A stretch of DNA of 45,984 bases, taken from positions 1 to 45,984 of the forward strand of contig JAZSLJ010000074.1 of assembly GCA_045535305.1 (NCBI GenBank). The letters are read 5' to 3'. This document shows, one piece after another, positions 1 to 7,250 of this stretch (positions are counted from its first letter, which is position 1; the number at the start of each line of letters is the position of its first letter). A model generated the notes under the pieces. It had not been told where the DNA came from. It saw only the letters and a program-made list of their open reading frames with translations, and made no database searches. Both the position numbers and the translations under genes were made by a program. This stretch comes from UBA1081 sp045535305 (GTDB lineage: Bacteria > Bacillota > Clostridia > Oscillospirales > Acutalibacteraceae).

Positions 1-167
1 TACCCATTATAATCCAAGCCGCAAAGCGGCTTCCTCAACAATTTGCCATCGGCAAATTATATCACATTTGTGAAACAAATATATCACATCCGTCGCAGAC
101 GGATATATCACATTTTTCCAAAGGAAAAATATATCACTACACTAATTTAGCTCCGCTAAATTAGTGT
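1..167. repeat. Tandem triloop-hairpin array (element A, left end cut)
   Basis: Six perfect inverted repeats follow one another, each with a three-base loop: stems 16-22/26-32 (loop AAA), 40-47/51-58 (ATC), 66-71/75-80 (GAA), 88-94/98-104 (GCA), 112-119/123-130 (AAA) and 139-151/155-167 (TCC). The stem sequences are unrelated. The spacer ATATCAC is identical at 59-65, 81-87, 105-111 and 131-137. The last stem ends TAAATTAGTGT, close to the terminal inverted repeat of the other elements in this window, and abuts the stop codon of the holin-like gene at 168. It lies just downstream of the lysis operon and could act as a terminator or mRNA 3' structure. The element runs off the window on the left. 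Confidence 0.9.
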
Positions 168-437
168 TTACCTGTGTGCCGAAACATTAAGATGTTTTTC
201 AAGTTTTTCCTTTGCTTTGGGGACTGTATGATTTGCACCCAACTGTTCAAGTCCGTCAAGACAAGCCTGCAAGGCGTAGCAGATGAGCATATTTTCCTCT
301 TTCATAGCTTTTATATCCTCATTCTGCTTATTCTGTTTAAGATACCACCTGAAACAGGCAAAAATAACACCTGCAATCACAGTAACGGCGGAGATAATCT
401 CCGCCACTGCTTTTATAGATTCAATACTGATTTCCAT
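168..437 (-). CDS. Holin-like small membrane protein (phage lysis module)
   Basis: An 89-residue protein with one hydrophobic segment at about residues 8-30 followed by a charged, helical C-terminal half rich in Lys and Glu. Its start codon overlaps the stop codon of the GH25 lysozyme gene by one base (TAATG), so the two are translationally coupled. Small single-span proteins directly beside a phage lysozyme are usually holins or holin-like lysis proteins; that role is inferred from size, topology and position, not from a recognised signature. It is the last gene of the minus-strand phage-type operon and is followed directly by a hairpin array. Confidence 0.6.
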   Translation of the reverse strand: MEISIESIKAVAEIISAVTVIAGVIFACFRWYLKQNKQNEDIKAMKEENMLICYALQACLDGLEQLGANHTVPKAKEKLEKHLNVSAHR

Positions 438-1213
438 TACTCAAGCCCTGCCGATTCCCTTAAAATCTGCCTTGCATCTTCGGCTGTGATTTCACCGTCT
501 GCGTTCATATCGGCAACCGCAAGCTTATCATCACCGAGCTTTTCCAAATCTGCCGCGGTTCTTAAAACTGCTCTTGCATCTTCGGCTGTAATTTCACCGT
601 CGCCATCAACATCACCTTTTTTAAAGCTTGTGTAACAATAATTCAAATCAAAACAGCCGTCAAAGCCTTTAAATCTGCCTGTTTTTGAATACTGCCAGAT
701 ATCGTACAAGCCTTTGTATGTACACTCTTTGTTATACTGTGCAATCCATTTAGGATGTTCGTTATACCACGAATGGGTAAGGTATGTATCATACCAATAT
801 TTATTTGCATATGTGCCGTAAACATAACCTGCGGCAGTGATTTTTTCGCAAAAAACCTGTGCAATTTCAAGTATAGTGTCCTTACCCAATGCGGCAATTC
901 TTGCTTCTTCAAGGTCAAGAAAAACAGGATATTCAGGCTTATGCCCTTGGAGCAGTCTTAAAACGTGTTCGGCTTCGTTTACGGCTCTTTCAACAGACGT
1001 TGCGTAACTGTAAAGATACACGCCGTAGGGGATTCCTCTTTCTTCGCAGGCTTTTACGTTTGTATACCATCGTATATCGTCCTGATTGACATAATTGCCG
1101 CCGTAGCCGCAACGGATAATTACAAAATCCACGTTATCCTTCATTATGTCCCAATTAATTTTACCGTTTGCATAGGATACATCAATTCCTTTAAACAATA
1201 CTTTTTTTGTCAT
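437..1213 (-). CDS. GH25 lysozyme (endolysin-like) with C-terminal type I dockerin
   Basis: A 258-residue muramidase. Residues 5-197 form a GH25 barrel: the DVSYANGKINW signature starts at Asp11, FLDLEE places the acidic catalytic pair at Asp100/Glu102, and FDLNY closes the fold near 188-192. GH25 enzymes cleave the MurNAc-GlcNAc bond of peptidoglycan. Residues 200-258 form two calcium-loop repeats (DVDGDGEITAEDAR and DMNADGEITAEDAR), typical of a type I dockerin, which binds a cohesin. No signal peptide is seen, so export would depend on the adjacent holin-like protein. The start has a good AAGGAG site 9 bases upstream. A dockerin on a phage-type lysin is unusual and matches the dockerin of the leucine-rich-repeat protein at 11574-14171. 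Confidence 0.9.
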   Translation of the reverse strand: MTKKVLFKGIDVSYANGKINWDIMKDNVDFVIIRCGYGGNYVNQDDIRWYTNVKACEERGIPYGVYLYSYATSVERAVNEAEHVLRLLQGHKPEYPVFLDLEEARIAALGKDTILEIAQVFCEKITAAGYVYGTYANKYWYDTYLTHSWYNEHPKWIAQYNKECTYKGLYDIWQYSKTGRFKGFDGCFDLNYCYTSFKKGDVDGDGEITAEDARAVLRTAADLEKLGDDKLAVADMNADGEITAEDARQILRESAGLE

Positions 1214-1237
1214 TTAATTTTCTCCTTTATTTAGTAA

Positions 1238-1843
1238 CTATCCTTTGTAAGCGAACACTCTGTACTGGTTTGTAGACCACGAATGTGAGGTGTTTGGTCT
1301 GTTCACATAGACTTTCCCGTTTTGATAGTAAAAATAGTTTGATAAATTTGTTGTTTGCTGAACTCTCTTGATAGCAAATCCATCACTTAATACTGCTTTT
1401 GAGGCTGTTCCCCAGTATGTAACGGCAGAGTTAACTGCTCCCCAAAAAGCCAATATCATATTAGCTGCGATAGAATTTTCTGCCGTATTGCTCACTACGT
1501 GAACAAAAGACGGTTCAAAAGGACAATCAAAGACCAGTTGCGATGCAGAGCAACCTGAAGAGTTGGCATTCAACTGAATATATATTGCATCATACGCTCC
1601 CGGCACTAATTTGCCATTAACATAAGCGGTTTTACCTATAAGTATATCGTAAGGGCCTGCTGTTGCATCAGAAGTATCTACACCTGCAGGAACTGAAACT
1701 ATTGCTGTTTCATATTCAGATACATCATGCGACCCGTTCTTAGTAATTTCAGTTGTTCCGGTCGGTAATATATACCCGTTTTTAACTTTACTTATGGCCT
1801 CATCAAGTTCCGAACCGCTGTGCGACATATAATATTCACTCAT
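1238..1843 (-). CDS. Phage tail fibre / receptor-binding-like protein
   Basis: A 201-residue protein. Residues 1-85 have a phage tail pattern: a coiled N-terminal segment (SGSELDEAISKVKNGY), then a PTGTTEI..NG..DVSEYE..IVSVPAG stretch and a GKTAYVNGKLVPG turn that recur in tail fibre proteins of clostridial phages. The C-terminal half is a beta-rich domain with many aromatic, Ser and Asn residues and no signature I recognise; in this position it would be the receptor-binding tip. The start overlaps the upstream gene by 8 bases and has a GGAGG site 8 bases before ATG. It directly precedes the lysozyme gene, the usual order at the end of a phage tail module. Confidence 0.6.
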   Translation of the reverse strand: MSEYYMSHSGSELDEAISKVKNGYILPTGTTEITKNGSHDVSEYETAIVSVPAGVDTSDATAGPYDILIGKTAYVNGKLVPGAYDAIYIQLNANSSGCSASQLVFDCPFEPSFVHVVSNTAENSIAANMILAFWGAVNSAVTYWGTASKAVLSDGFAIKRVQQTTNLSNYFYYQNGKVYVNRPNTSHSWSTNQYRVFAYKG

Positions 1844-2309
1844 TTTTCAACACCTCCGCTATAAAACTGTTTATATCATCGCCCGAAAAAACACTTGTGT
1901 AGCTGTCATCAATACCAAGTCCGAGCCTTTGAATAAATATATATGCTCCGTTGCTGTCAACTATCAGCTGTTCCGATTTTGTATAAAGGGGGCATACATC
2001 GTTCCATACTCCGTTTTCATTCCTCACATACACGCTGATTCTGTATTCACCGTCTTTTTCAAGCTCCGATGATTCAATATCAAAACTGAATGATGTTACG
2101 GCTTCATACGGATACGCTGTTCCGTTCTGATAGTAACAGATTTCGGATTCATCATCACCCAGCAGGTCGAAACCTACTGAGCGCATATACGGTTCACCGA
2201 TTTTTGTGGCTCTTACTTCAAATGCATCAAAGGGAGAATCGCTGTTTACCGTTACATTCGCTTTAAAATTATTACTTATTCTGCTTCTGTCAGTTGAAAA
2301 TGTCAGCAT
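1836..2309 (-). CDS. Phage tail-associated protein, unknown function
   Basis: I place the start at the ATG at 2309, one base after the upstream TGA stop and preceded by GGAGTG; an ATG at 2345 would overlap the upstream gene by 35 bases. The 157-residue protein is predicted all-beta, with segments such as NNFKANVTVNSDSPFDAFEVRATKIG and YRISVYVRNENGVWN that resemble Ig-like or FN3-like strands. It shares the style xRVxNENGxWN / TRSTNGFWSV with the preceding protein, so the two may be related beta-sandwich tail proteins. The C-terminal segment LGLGIDDSYTSVFSGDDINSFI is short and polar. Function is inferred only from position between tail genes. Confidence 0.55.
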   Translation of the reverse strand: MLTFSTDRSRISNNFKANVTVNSDSPFDAFEVRATKIGEPYMRSVGFDLLGDDESEICYYQNGTAYPYEAVTSFSFDIESSELEKDGEYRISVYVRNENGVWNDVCPLYTKSEQLIVDSNGAYIFIQRLGLGIDDSYTSVFSGDDINSFIAEVLKNE

Positions 2310-2310
2310 A

Positions 2311-3057
2311 TCACACACTCCAGAATCCATTTGTTGAACGGGCAAATATTTTTATAATTTTTACTCCGTCGCCGGGTGATGCAGCTTCAAGGTCAATACC
2401 CTTTATAAATGCGTTATATTTGCCGTTTGCCTGTACGGAAAAAATCTGCATACCGTCATCAGAAGTCGTAATTTCCGCGTCGGAATCTGCAATTTTTGAG
2501 CCTCCTGCGGTGGGAATAAGCACGTTAAACGGGTCGTCGTGCTGTGCATTGACGGTATCTACAACCATAATCTTCAATTCATCGCAATCACTGTCAACGG
2601 TAAACATAACTACGCTTGTATCTCTGGGAAAAAGTCTGTCTGCAAATGATTCATCGGAAGATGCGGGAACTTTTGAGATACGAGCTCTTGATATGCCCTC
2701 AATATTAACAACGGGACTCTGAACGAAAACCTTGATACTGTCCGAAACCGTTGCCGATTCATTCCATACGTCGTCGCGAAGCTTAACAAAAACCGTAACC
2801 GTATCGTTTCTGACAAGCTCACGTTCAACAGTCAATGTTTTTTCACTGACATAATCCTCCCATGATGCCAACTGTTCAGTGTGAATTTCCGTTGCATCCG
2901 ACCAGATTTTCATCTGATAACCTGTTGTATCAATGTCGGTACACAGTATTTTAAGATTAAGCTGTGTACTTGAGGTCTGTTCTTCATCACCGTTTATAAC
3001 AACACTTGCACCCTGCGGGCCGAGTGTATCAAGCGTAACACTAAAATAACCTGCCAT
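2311..3057 (-). CDS. Phage tail protein with Ig-like beta-sandwich domains
   Basis: I chose the ATG at 3057 because AAAGGAG lies 8 bases upstream; a TTG at 3063 in the same frame would sit too close to it. The 248-residue protein begins MAGYFSVTLDTLGPQGASVVING and continues with alternating hydrophobic strands and surface-exposed Asp, Thr and Ser residues. The pattern LDTLGPQG..V.ING....S..L.LKI..TD.DTTGYQMKIW fits two or more bacterial Ig-like domains as found in tail and adhesion proteins. No catalytic motif is visible. The gene sits in the middle of the operon and its stop is followed after one base by the next start. Role as a distal tail or adhesion component is an inference. Confidence 0.55.
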   Translation of the reverse strand: MAGYFSVTLDTLGPQGASVVINGDEEQTSSTQLNLKILCTDIDTTGYQMKIWSDATEIHTEQLASWEDYVSEKTLTVERELVRNDTVTVFVKLRDDVWNESATVSDSIKVFVQSPVVNIEGISRARISKVPASSDESFADRLFPRDTSVVMFTVDSDCDELKIMVVDTVNAQHDDPFNVLIPTAGGSKIADSDAEITTSDDGMQIFSVQANGKYNAFIKGIDLEAASPGDGVKIIKIFARSTNGFWSV

Positions 3058-3059
3058 AT

Positions 3060-3215
3060 TCAATCTCCTTTCTGTTTTTCAGTTTGTTCTGTTCTTAAAT
3101 CAATATAGCAAAAGGATGCATTCCGTTTGCCTCTGTCATAAATCACTTCACCGTCATTTGACAGCACTTTACTTATCTCCAACGGAAAATATCCGTAATA
3201 ATTATGTTTTATCAT
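3060..3215 (-). CDS. Small phage-operon protein (51 aa)
   Basis: A short frame of 51 codons between two tail genes, closing what would otherwise be a gap of about 150 bases. It starts with ATG at 3215, 13 bases after the upstream stop and behind a G-rich AGGCAGGG site, and its stop lies just before the next ATG. The product is MIKHNYYGYFPLEI at the N-terminus, then a charged middle with NDGEVIYDRGKR and a polar C-terminus. Composition and codon use match the neighbours, and frame and spacing fit the coupled operon, so I treat it as real. No domain is recognised. Confidence 0.6.
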   Translation of the reverse strand: MIKHNYYGYFPLEISKVLSNDGEVIYDRGKRNASFCYIDLRTEQTEKQKGD

Positions 3216-3228
3216 ACTGCACCCTGCC

Positions 3229-3483
3229 TTACACATCATCTCTTATGAAATACAGATAGTGCTTTGTTCTGTCCTCAATGGGAATGGCATTGTATTCATC
3301 AATAGTGCCGAACCACCAATCGGGAAAAGCAACCGTATACTCTGAGTCATCATCAAGAGTGATAATTATTGAATTAAAATCCTGTCTTATGCTTTTTATG
3401 CCCATGCCTCTGGGGCCTTGAGGATATGCAGCAGCGTTTATCTCAGGCGTAGAAATACTTGCATTGAGAATATTATCAAACAT
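3229..3483 (-). CDS. Small phage tail-tip protein, collagen-like GPRG motif
   Basis: An 84-residue protein that starts behind a strong AAGGAGG site and overlaps the upstream gene by 8 bases. Residues 18-31 contain PQGPRGMGIKSI, a short collagen-like Gly-Pro turn often found at the junction between tail fibre domains. It is followed by a beta-hairpin (SIIITLDDDSEYTVAFP) and a C-terminal segment GTIDEYNAIPIEDRTKHYLYFIRDD, a pattern seen in small proteins beside baseplate or fibre genes of Firmicute phages. The structural role is inferred from these motifs and from its neighbours. Confidence 0.55.
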   Translation of the reverse strand: MFDNILNASISTPEINAAAYPQGPRGMGIKSIRQDFNSIIITLDDDSEYTVAFPDWWFGTIDEYNAIPIEDRTKHYLYFIRDDV

Positions 3484-3808
3484 CGTAAATCCTCCTTAAA
3501 ACAAGCAACTGATTAACGGCTCTGCGGCGCTCGTCAAAAGCAGGCAGAATAACTCTGGAAACACCTTTTTCTTCATCAACGATACCAACCTCGAACACAT
3601 ACGAGCCTTCTTCAATGGTAAGCTGCATATCAAAATCCGCATCATAGTTGAATGTGTAAAAAATCATAGATTCATCCACGTTTTCCAATCCGACCGCAAA
3701 AAAGTATTTTTCATTTTTGCCGAGCTTATAAACCTCTCCGTTTTCCGTATGATTGACATGAAAACGAAGCGGATCGCCTTCGGTTATAACCAATCTGTTC
3801 ATTATCAT
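3476..3808 (-). CDS. Baseplate/upper-fibre-like phage protein
   Basis: A 110-residue protein starting with ATG at 3808, 9 bases after a GGAGG site; a second ATG at 3802 is possible. The N-terminal part RLVITEGDPLRFHVNH....GEVYKLGKNEKYFFAV follows the pattern of BppU-like baseplate domains (a GD..RF.V strand, then a polar loop and a second strand pair), and FEVGIVDEE continues the beta-sandwich. These domains anchor receptor-binding proteins to the tail tip. The match is by eye and weak. The gene is coupled to its neighbours on both sides. Confidence 0.5.
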   Translation of the reverse strand: MIMNRLVITEGDPLRFHVNHTENGEVYKLGKNEKYFFAVGLENVDESMIFYTFNYDADFDMQLTIEEGSYVFEVGIVDEEKGVSRVILPAFDERRRAVNQLLVLRRIYDV

Positions 3809-3809
3809 G

Positions 3810-4061
3810 TTATGAAGCCTCCCCTATCTGATTTGCACAGTCGCAGTCATCGTAATAATGTTCAAGCGTATGTGCGACAATTCGCATATCTCTTATCTCC
3901 TCGTATACTACCGTAAGCTTTCTTGCAAGAGTTTTTGCTTTATCACTGTCCCCCGCAAGAACTGCCTTTTTATACTCCGCCCTTATATCGGGTATACATT
4001 CCGAAAGCAATTCAATGGATCGTTCATATTCTTTTGCCAATTCAAAGAGTGATTTACTCAT
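3810..4061 (-). CDS. Small helical phage-operon protein, unknown
   Basis: An 83-residue, largely helical protein rich in Glu, Lys, Ala and Leu (residues 1-65), ending in a short Asp/Cys-rich tail DDCDCANQ. It has an AAAGGAG site 9 bases before the ATG and its start overlaps the stop of the sigma-like gene as ATGA, so it is translated together with it. Position directly after the regulator suggests a partner of it or a small assembly factor. I recognise no domain and give no function. Confidence 0.5.
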   Translation of the reverse strand: MSKSLFELAKEYERSIELLSECIPDIRAEYKKAVLAGDSDKAKTLARKLTVVYEEIRDMRIVAHTLEHYYDDCDCANQIGEAS

Positions 4062-4456
4062 GATATCAGCTCCTTTCCGTCAATACATCTGACAATTTTA
4101 AATCCGAAATTTTCAGGCAGTTTATCGTTACTGCCGATGATACTGTTGTACAAAACCACATATTTAAGGCTTGTATATATTTTTTTCTGCGCTCTTTTAA
4201 GGCTTTTTCTTACCGCATCTGCACTAATGCCCGAAAACGCCGCAATATGCGAAATCTTTTCCCCGTTAAACCAATATTTCTGCACAGCTATACGCTCCGT
4301 TTCGGTAAGTTCATTATTGATAACTGCCGCAAGAGCATCAGAAAGTGCCAGTTTGCCCGCTTCGTAAAGACAGGAAGCACATTCGCAGTCAACCGAACGG
4401 AAATCGTTGCTGACCATATCGGGAATTCTGAAATCACCGTAAGAAACAATATCCAA
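4058..4456 (-). CDS. Sigma-70 region 4-like phage regulator
   Basis: I place the start at a TTG at 4456, because AAAGGAG lies 8 bases upstream of it; a TTG at 4489 has no such site. The 132-residue product has a C-terminal helix-turn-helix of sigma-70 region 4 type: ELTETERIAVQKYWFNGEKISHIAAFSGISADAVRKSLKRAQKKIY. The spacing of conserved residues (L..ER..V..Y.......IA...G.S..AV...L.RA..K.) is that of ECF-like sigma region 4 and of phage late-gene activators. No region 2 is present, so it is probably an activator or a partial sigma factor rather than a full one. It is the first gene after the SOS-type promoter at 4551-4586. Confidence 0.7.
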   Translation of the reverse strand: MDIVSYGDFRIPDMVSNDFRSVDCECASCLYEAGKLALSDALAAVINNELTETERIAVQKYWFNGEKISHIAAFSGISADAVRKSLKRAQKKIYTSLKYVVLYNSIIGSNDKLPENFGFKIVRCIDGKELIS

Positions 4457-4533
4457 TTTATCAACTCCTTTTAATTTAATTTTCTGCAAACGGGAGAATG
4501 CTTATTTTTATTCCGGAATGTTCTTTTTTTTGT

Positions 4534-4545
4534 GAACAAATGTTC
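4534..4545. promoter_or_regulatory. LexA/SOS-box-like operator 2
   Basis: GAACAAATGTTC is a perfect 12-base palindrome of the form GAAC-N4-GTTC, the core of the Gram-positive LexA (DinR) box. It lies about 6-17 bases downstream of the predicted start point of the lysis operon, where a bound repressor would block elongation or promoter clearance. LexA identity is inferred from the consensus; another repressor that reads the same motif cannot be excluded. Confidence 0.65.
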
Positions 4546-4550
4546 TCATC

Positions 4551-4586
4551 ACAATCAAGTATAGAAACATTTGTTCGTTTTGTCAA
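4551..4586 (-). promoter_or_regulatory. Strong SigA-type promoter of the phage-derived lysis operon
   Basis: On the minus strand the -35 box TTGACA (4581-4586) and -10 box TATACT (4558-4563) are separated by exactly 17 bases. The start point should fall near 4551, leaving a leader of about 95 bases before the TTG start of the sigma-like gene. The spacer contains a LexA-box-like palindrome and a second one follows the start point. Confidence 0.8.
4564..4577. promoter_or_regulatory. LexA/SOS-box-like operator 1
   Basis: Read on the minus strand the site is CGAACAAATGTTTC, matching CGAAC-N4-GTTYG except for the last base. It fills most of the spacer between the -35 and -10 boxes, the classic position for repression by LexA. 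Confidence 0.65.
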
Positions 4587-4802
4587 GACAATTCGTTGCA
4601 GTTTCAGCAATAAGTACTTTTTATGCCACAATAACCCTTACCGGCTGTATGCCGTTTATACCGACGGCATATTTAAACTGACTATATTTGCATAGTTTTA
4701 GTTATATAATTTATTTAATAAGCCGTTGATTTTTTGATTTAATAGTAGTAAAATAAGTATTTGTATAAATATAATTTTTTGCTTTACAAGGAGTTATTTC
4801 CT
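4587..4802. other. Intergenic region between divergent operons
   Basis: This AT-rich stretch separates the minus-strand phage operon from the plus-strand exporter operon. It contains an 8-bp stem with an 8-base loop (4648-4655 with 4664-4671), which could be an operator or a weak terminator. Near 4760-4780 are several TATAAT-like hexamers but no convincing -35 partner, so the exporter promoter cannot be placed. I see no open frame of note and no tRNA. Confidence 0.4.
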
Positions 4803-7250
4803 ATGATAAATACGTTTGCGGAAAAAATAACAAAAAATCCGAAAAAGGTAATAATAATAGCATTATTGCTGATGATTCCCTCTTTATTGGGAATGATACT
4901 TACCCCCATTAATTACGATATTCTGTCATATCTGCCCAAAGACCTTGACTCTGTTCAGGGACTTGAAATACTTGATGAAGATTTTAATGCAGCGACCATG
5001 GGTATTATCGTCGTACGGGGTATGGATAACAACGCCGTATACGACGCGGAAGATGCCATCAATGAAATGGAAGCTGTAAAGCAGGTTTTATGGCTGGGTT
5101 CAGCTGCGGAAGCACCCATACCTCTGTCTATGCTGCCCGAATCAATATCCTCAATGCTTTACAATCAGGAAAAAGAAAGTATGCTGATGCTGGTTCAGTT
5201 CCACCAGACAGATTCGTCAAATGATATAATCAACGCCATATCACAAATCAAGAAAACTTTGGGCAAACAATGCCTTATAAGCGGTACGTCGGCAATCAGT
5301 AATGACGTAAAAGAGATGCTTTTCTCCGAAATGCCCCTTTACATACTTGTGGCGGTTGGTCTTGCAACATTAATACTTATGTTCACGATGAACTCATTTG
5401 TTATAAATGTAATAATACTTGTTTCATTGGGCATGGCAGTACTGTACAATATGGGTACAAACTTTGTATTCGGCCAGATTTCATTCGTTACACAGTCTAT
5501 TGCGGCTATTCTTCAGCTTGCAGTTACCATTGACTACTCGGTTTTCCTTATAGACAGATATTCCGAAGAAAAGCACCGCTTCAGAAGACGTCAGGATGCG
5601 ATGCAAAAAGCTATTACAAGCACATTTGCATCACTTTCGGGCAGCGCGATGACAACAATATTCGGTTTCCTTGCGCTGTGCTTTATGCGTCTGACTCTTG
5701 GCAGAGATATAGGCTTCGTTATGGCAAAAGGCGTTATTTTCGGCGTTATAACCGTTGTAACAATTCTGCCCGCATTCATTCTTCTTTGGGAAAAAGGCAT
5801 AGAAAAAACCACACACAAGAGCTTTATCCCCTCATTCAACCGCATAAACAAATTCACAATAAAAGCAAGACCCGTATTTGCAATTATTTTCATTATTCTT
5901 CTGTTCCCCTCCTGGTACGGTCAGAACAATGTTAAAAAGTATTACAATCTTCTTGAATCAATGCCCGATTCAATAAACTCGGTTGCGGCGATGAACGTTC
6001 TTAAAGAAGATTTCAATATGGCAAGCTCCCATTTCGTTATCACAAAGTCCGACATAAACGATAACGATAACATCAAAATGATTGAAGAAATACAGAATGT
6101 TGACGGTATATCGGGAGCATTGAACCTTAAATCAATACTCGGTCCGGCAATTTCCACAGACATTCTGCCTGAATCATTAATATCAATGCTTCAGTCAAAG
6201 GGATATCAGCTTGTTATGATAACCTCGGTTTACCCCCCATCAACCGATGAGTGTAACGCTCAGATTGACAAGATAACTGCAATAATAAAATCTTACGACA
6301 GCGAAGCCAAAATCACGGGCGAAGCGGCAATGTACAAAGACCTTATTGCAGTTACAGACCAAGACTTTATTGTAACGAGCATACTTTCAATGCTTGCAAT
6401 ATTTATAGTTATTGCAGTAATTTTCAAATCAATATCGGTTCCGTTTATTCTTGTGCTTTCAATCGAACTTGCCATATGGATAAACATTGCAATATCGTTT
6501 GTTACAGGTGAGGTTATATGCTTTATCACACCTACTATCATATCCTGTATTCAGCTCGGTGCGACGGTTGACTATGCAATTCTTCTTACAACGAGATACA
6601 GAGAAGAAATACGCAAAGGTGCCGATAAAAAAGAGGCTATGCACACAGCCGCAAACCATTCGCAGAAATCAATATTCCAAAGTTCCATAGTATTCTTTGC
6701 CGCAACATTCGGCGTATATCTTGCCTGCGATATTGACCTTATCAAATCAATGTGTATGATGCTTGCAAGAGGTTCGATAATCAGTGCACTTGTAATTATG
6801 TTCTTCCTGACACCCATACTTGTGCTTTGCGAAGGCTTAATAAACAAAACAACTATCGGTTGGAGAAAAGCAAAACCCCGCGTACGCAAAGTTTATGTTT
6901 ATGTTGAAGAAGATGAGGATGAGGAAGAAGAAGCTCCCAAAAAGCGACTCAGAAAAGACAAATCTTCATCCAAGAAAAAAGCTAAATTTGATAAAAAAAT
7001 CAAAGATAATCTCAACGGTGTAACTCTTATATCTGCAGATGAGGTTACAAAAGATGTTGCACCTGCCGCTGTAACAAAGGCAGAAGAAATCATCGAAGAG
7101 CCTATCAGCATAACATTTATGAATGACGACACTTCTTCCCTTATGCCTAAAGACAGCTCCCCTACCCCCATAACAACTCCACGTGCAAGAATTGCATCAA
7201 CAGGCAAAAAAAGCAAATATTCCATCAACGGAGATGATACAAAGATATGA
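4803..7250 (+). CDS. MMPL/RND-family membrane exporter
   Basis: The ATG at 4803 has AAGGAG 9-10 bases upstream; an in-frame ATG at 4761 would add 14 residues but lacks a site. The 815-residue protein has the two-fold RND layout: one membrane segment, a large outside domain, then a membrane bundle, repeated. The bundles carry the charged motifs TIDYSVFLIDRYSEE (Asp244) and TVDYAILLTTRYREE (Asp590), typical of proton-relay residues in MMPL transporters. Residues from about 690 on form a cytoplasmic tail with a run of acidic residues, a Lys/Arg/Ser-rich stretch and a long polar end. Substrate is unknown; relatives move lipids or drugs. The next gene, a lipoprotein, overlaps by ATGA, which suggests a working pair. 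Confidence 0.9.
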   Translation: MINTFAEKITKNPKKVIIIALLLMIPSLLGMILTPINYDILSYLPKDLDSVQGLEILDEDFNAATMGIIVVRGMDNNAVYDAEDAINEMEAVKQVLWLGSAAEAPIPLSMLPESISSMLYNQEKESMLMLVQFHQTDSSNDIINAISQIKKTLGKQCLISGTSAISNDVKEMLFSEMPLYILVAVGLATLILMFTMNSFVINVIILVSLGMAVLYNMGTNFVFGQISFVTQSIAAILQLAVTIDYSVFLIDRYSEEKHRFRRRQDAMQKAITSTFASLSGSAMTTIFGFLALCFMRLTLGRDIGFVMAKGVIFGVITVVTILPAFILLWEKGIEKTTHKSFIPSFNRINKFTIKARPVFAIIFIILLFPSWYGQNNVKKYYNLLESMPDSINSVAAMNVLKEDFNMASSHFVITKSDINDNDNIKMIEEIQNVDGISGALNLKSILGPAISTDILPESLISMLQSKGYQLVMITSVYPPSTDECNAQIDKITAIIKSYDSEAKITGEAAMYKDLIAVTDQDFIVTSILSMLAIFIVIAVIFKSISVPFILVLSIELAIWINIAISFVTGEVICFITPTIISCIQLGATVDYAILLTTRYREEIRKGADKKEAMHTAANHSQKSIFQSSIVFFAATFGVYLACDIDLIKSMCMMLARGSIISALVIMFFLTPILVLCEGLINKTTIGWRKAKPRVRKVYVYVEEDEDEEEEAPKKRLRKDKSSSKKKAKFDKKIKDNLNGVTLISADEVTKDVAPAAVTKAEEIIEEPISITFMNDDTSSLMPKDSSPTPITTPRARIASTGKKSKYSINGDDTKI

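Noticed and set aside
16..167. CRISPR-like array
   Set aside because: The conserved unit is only 7 bases and the variable parts are perfect hairpins of different length; there are no cas genes nearby.
174..635. Plus-strand frame of 153 codons across the holin and lysozyme genes
   Set aside because: Antisense to two well-supported genes, with no ribosome-binding site or recognisable domain.
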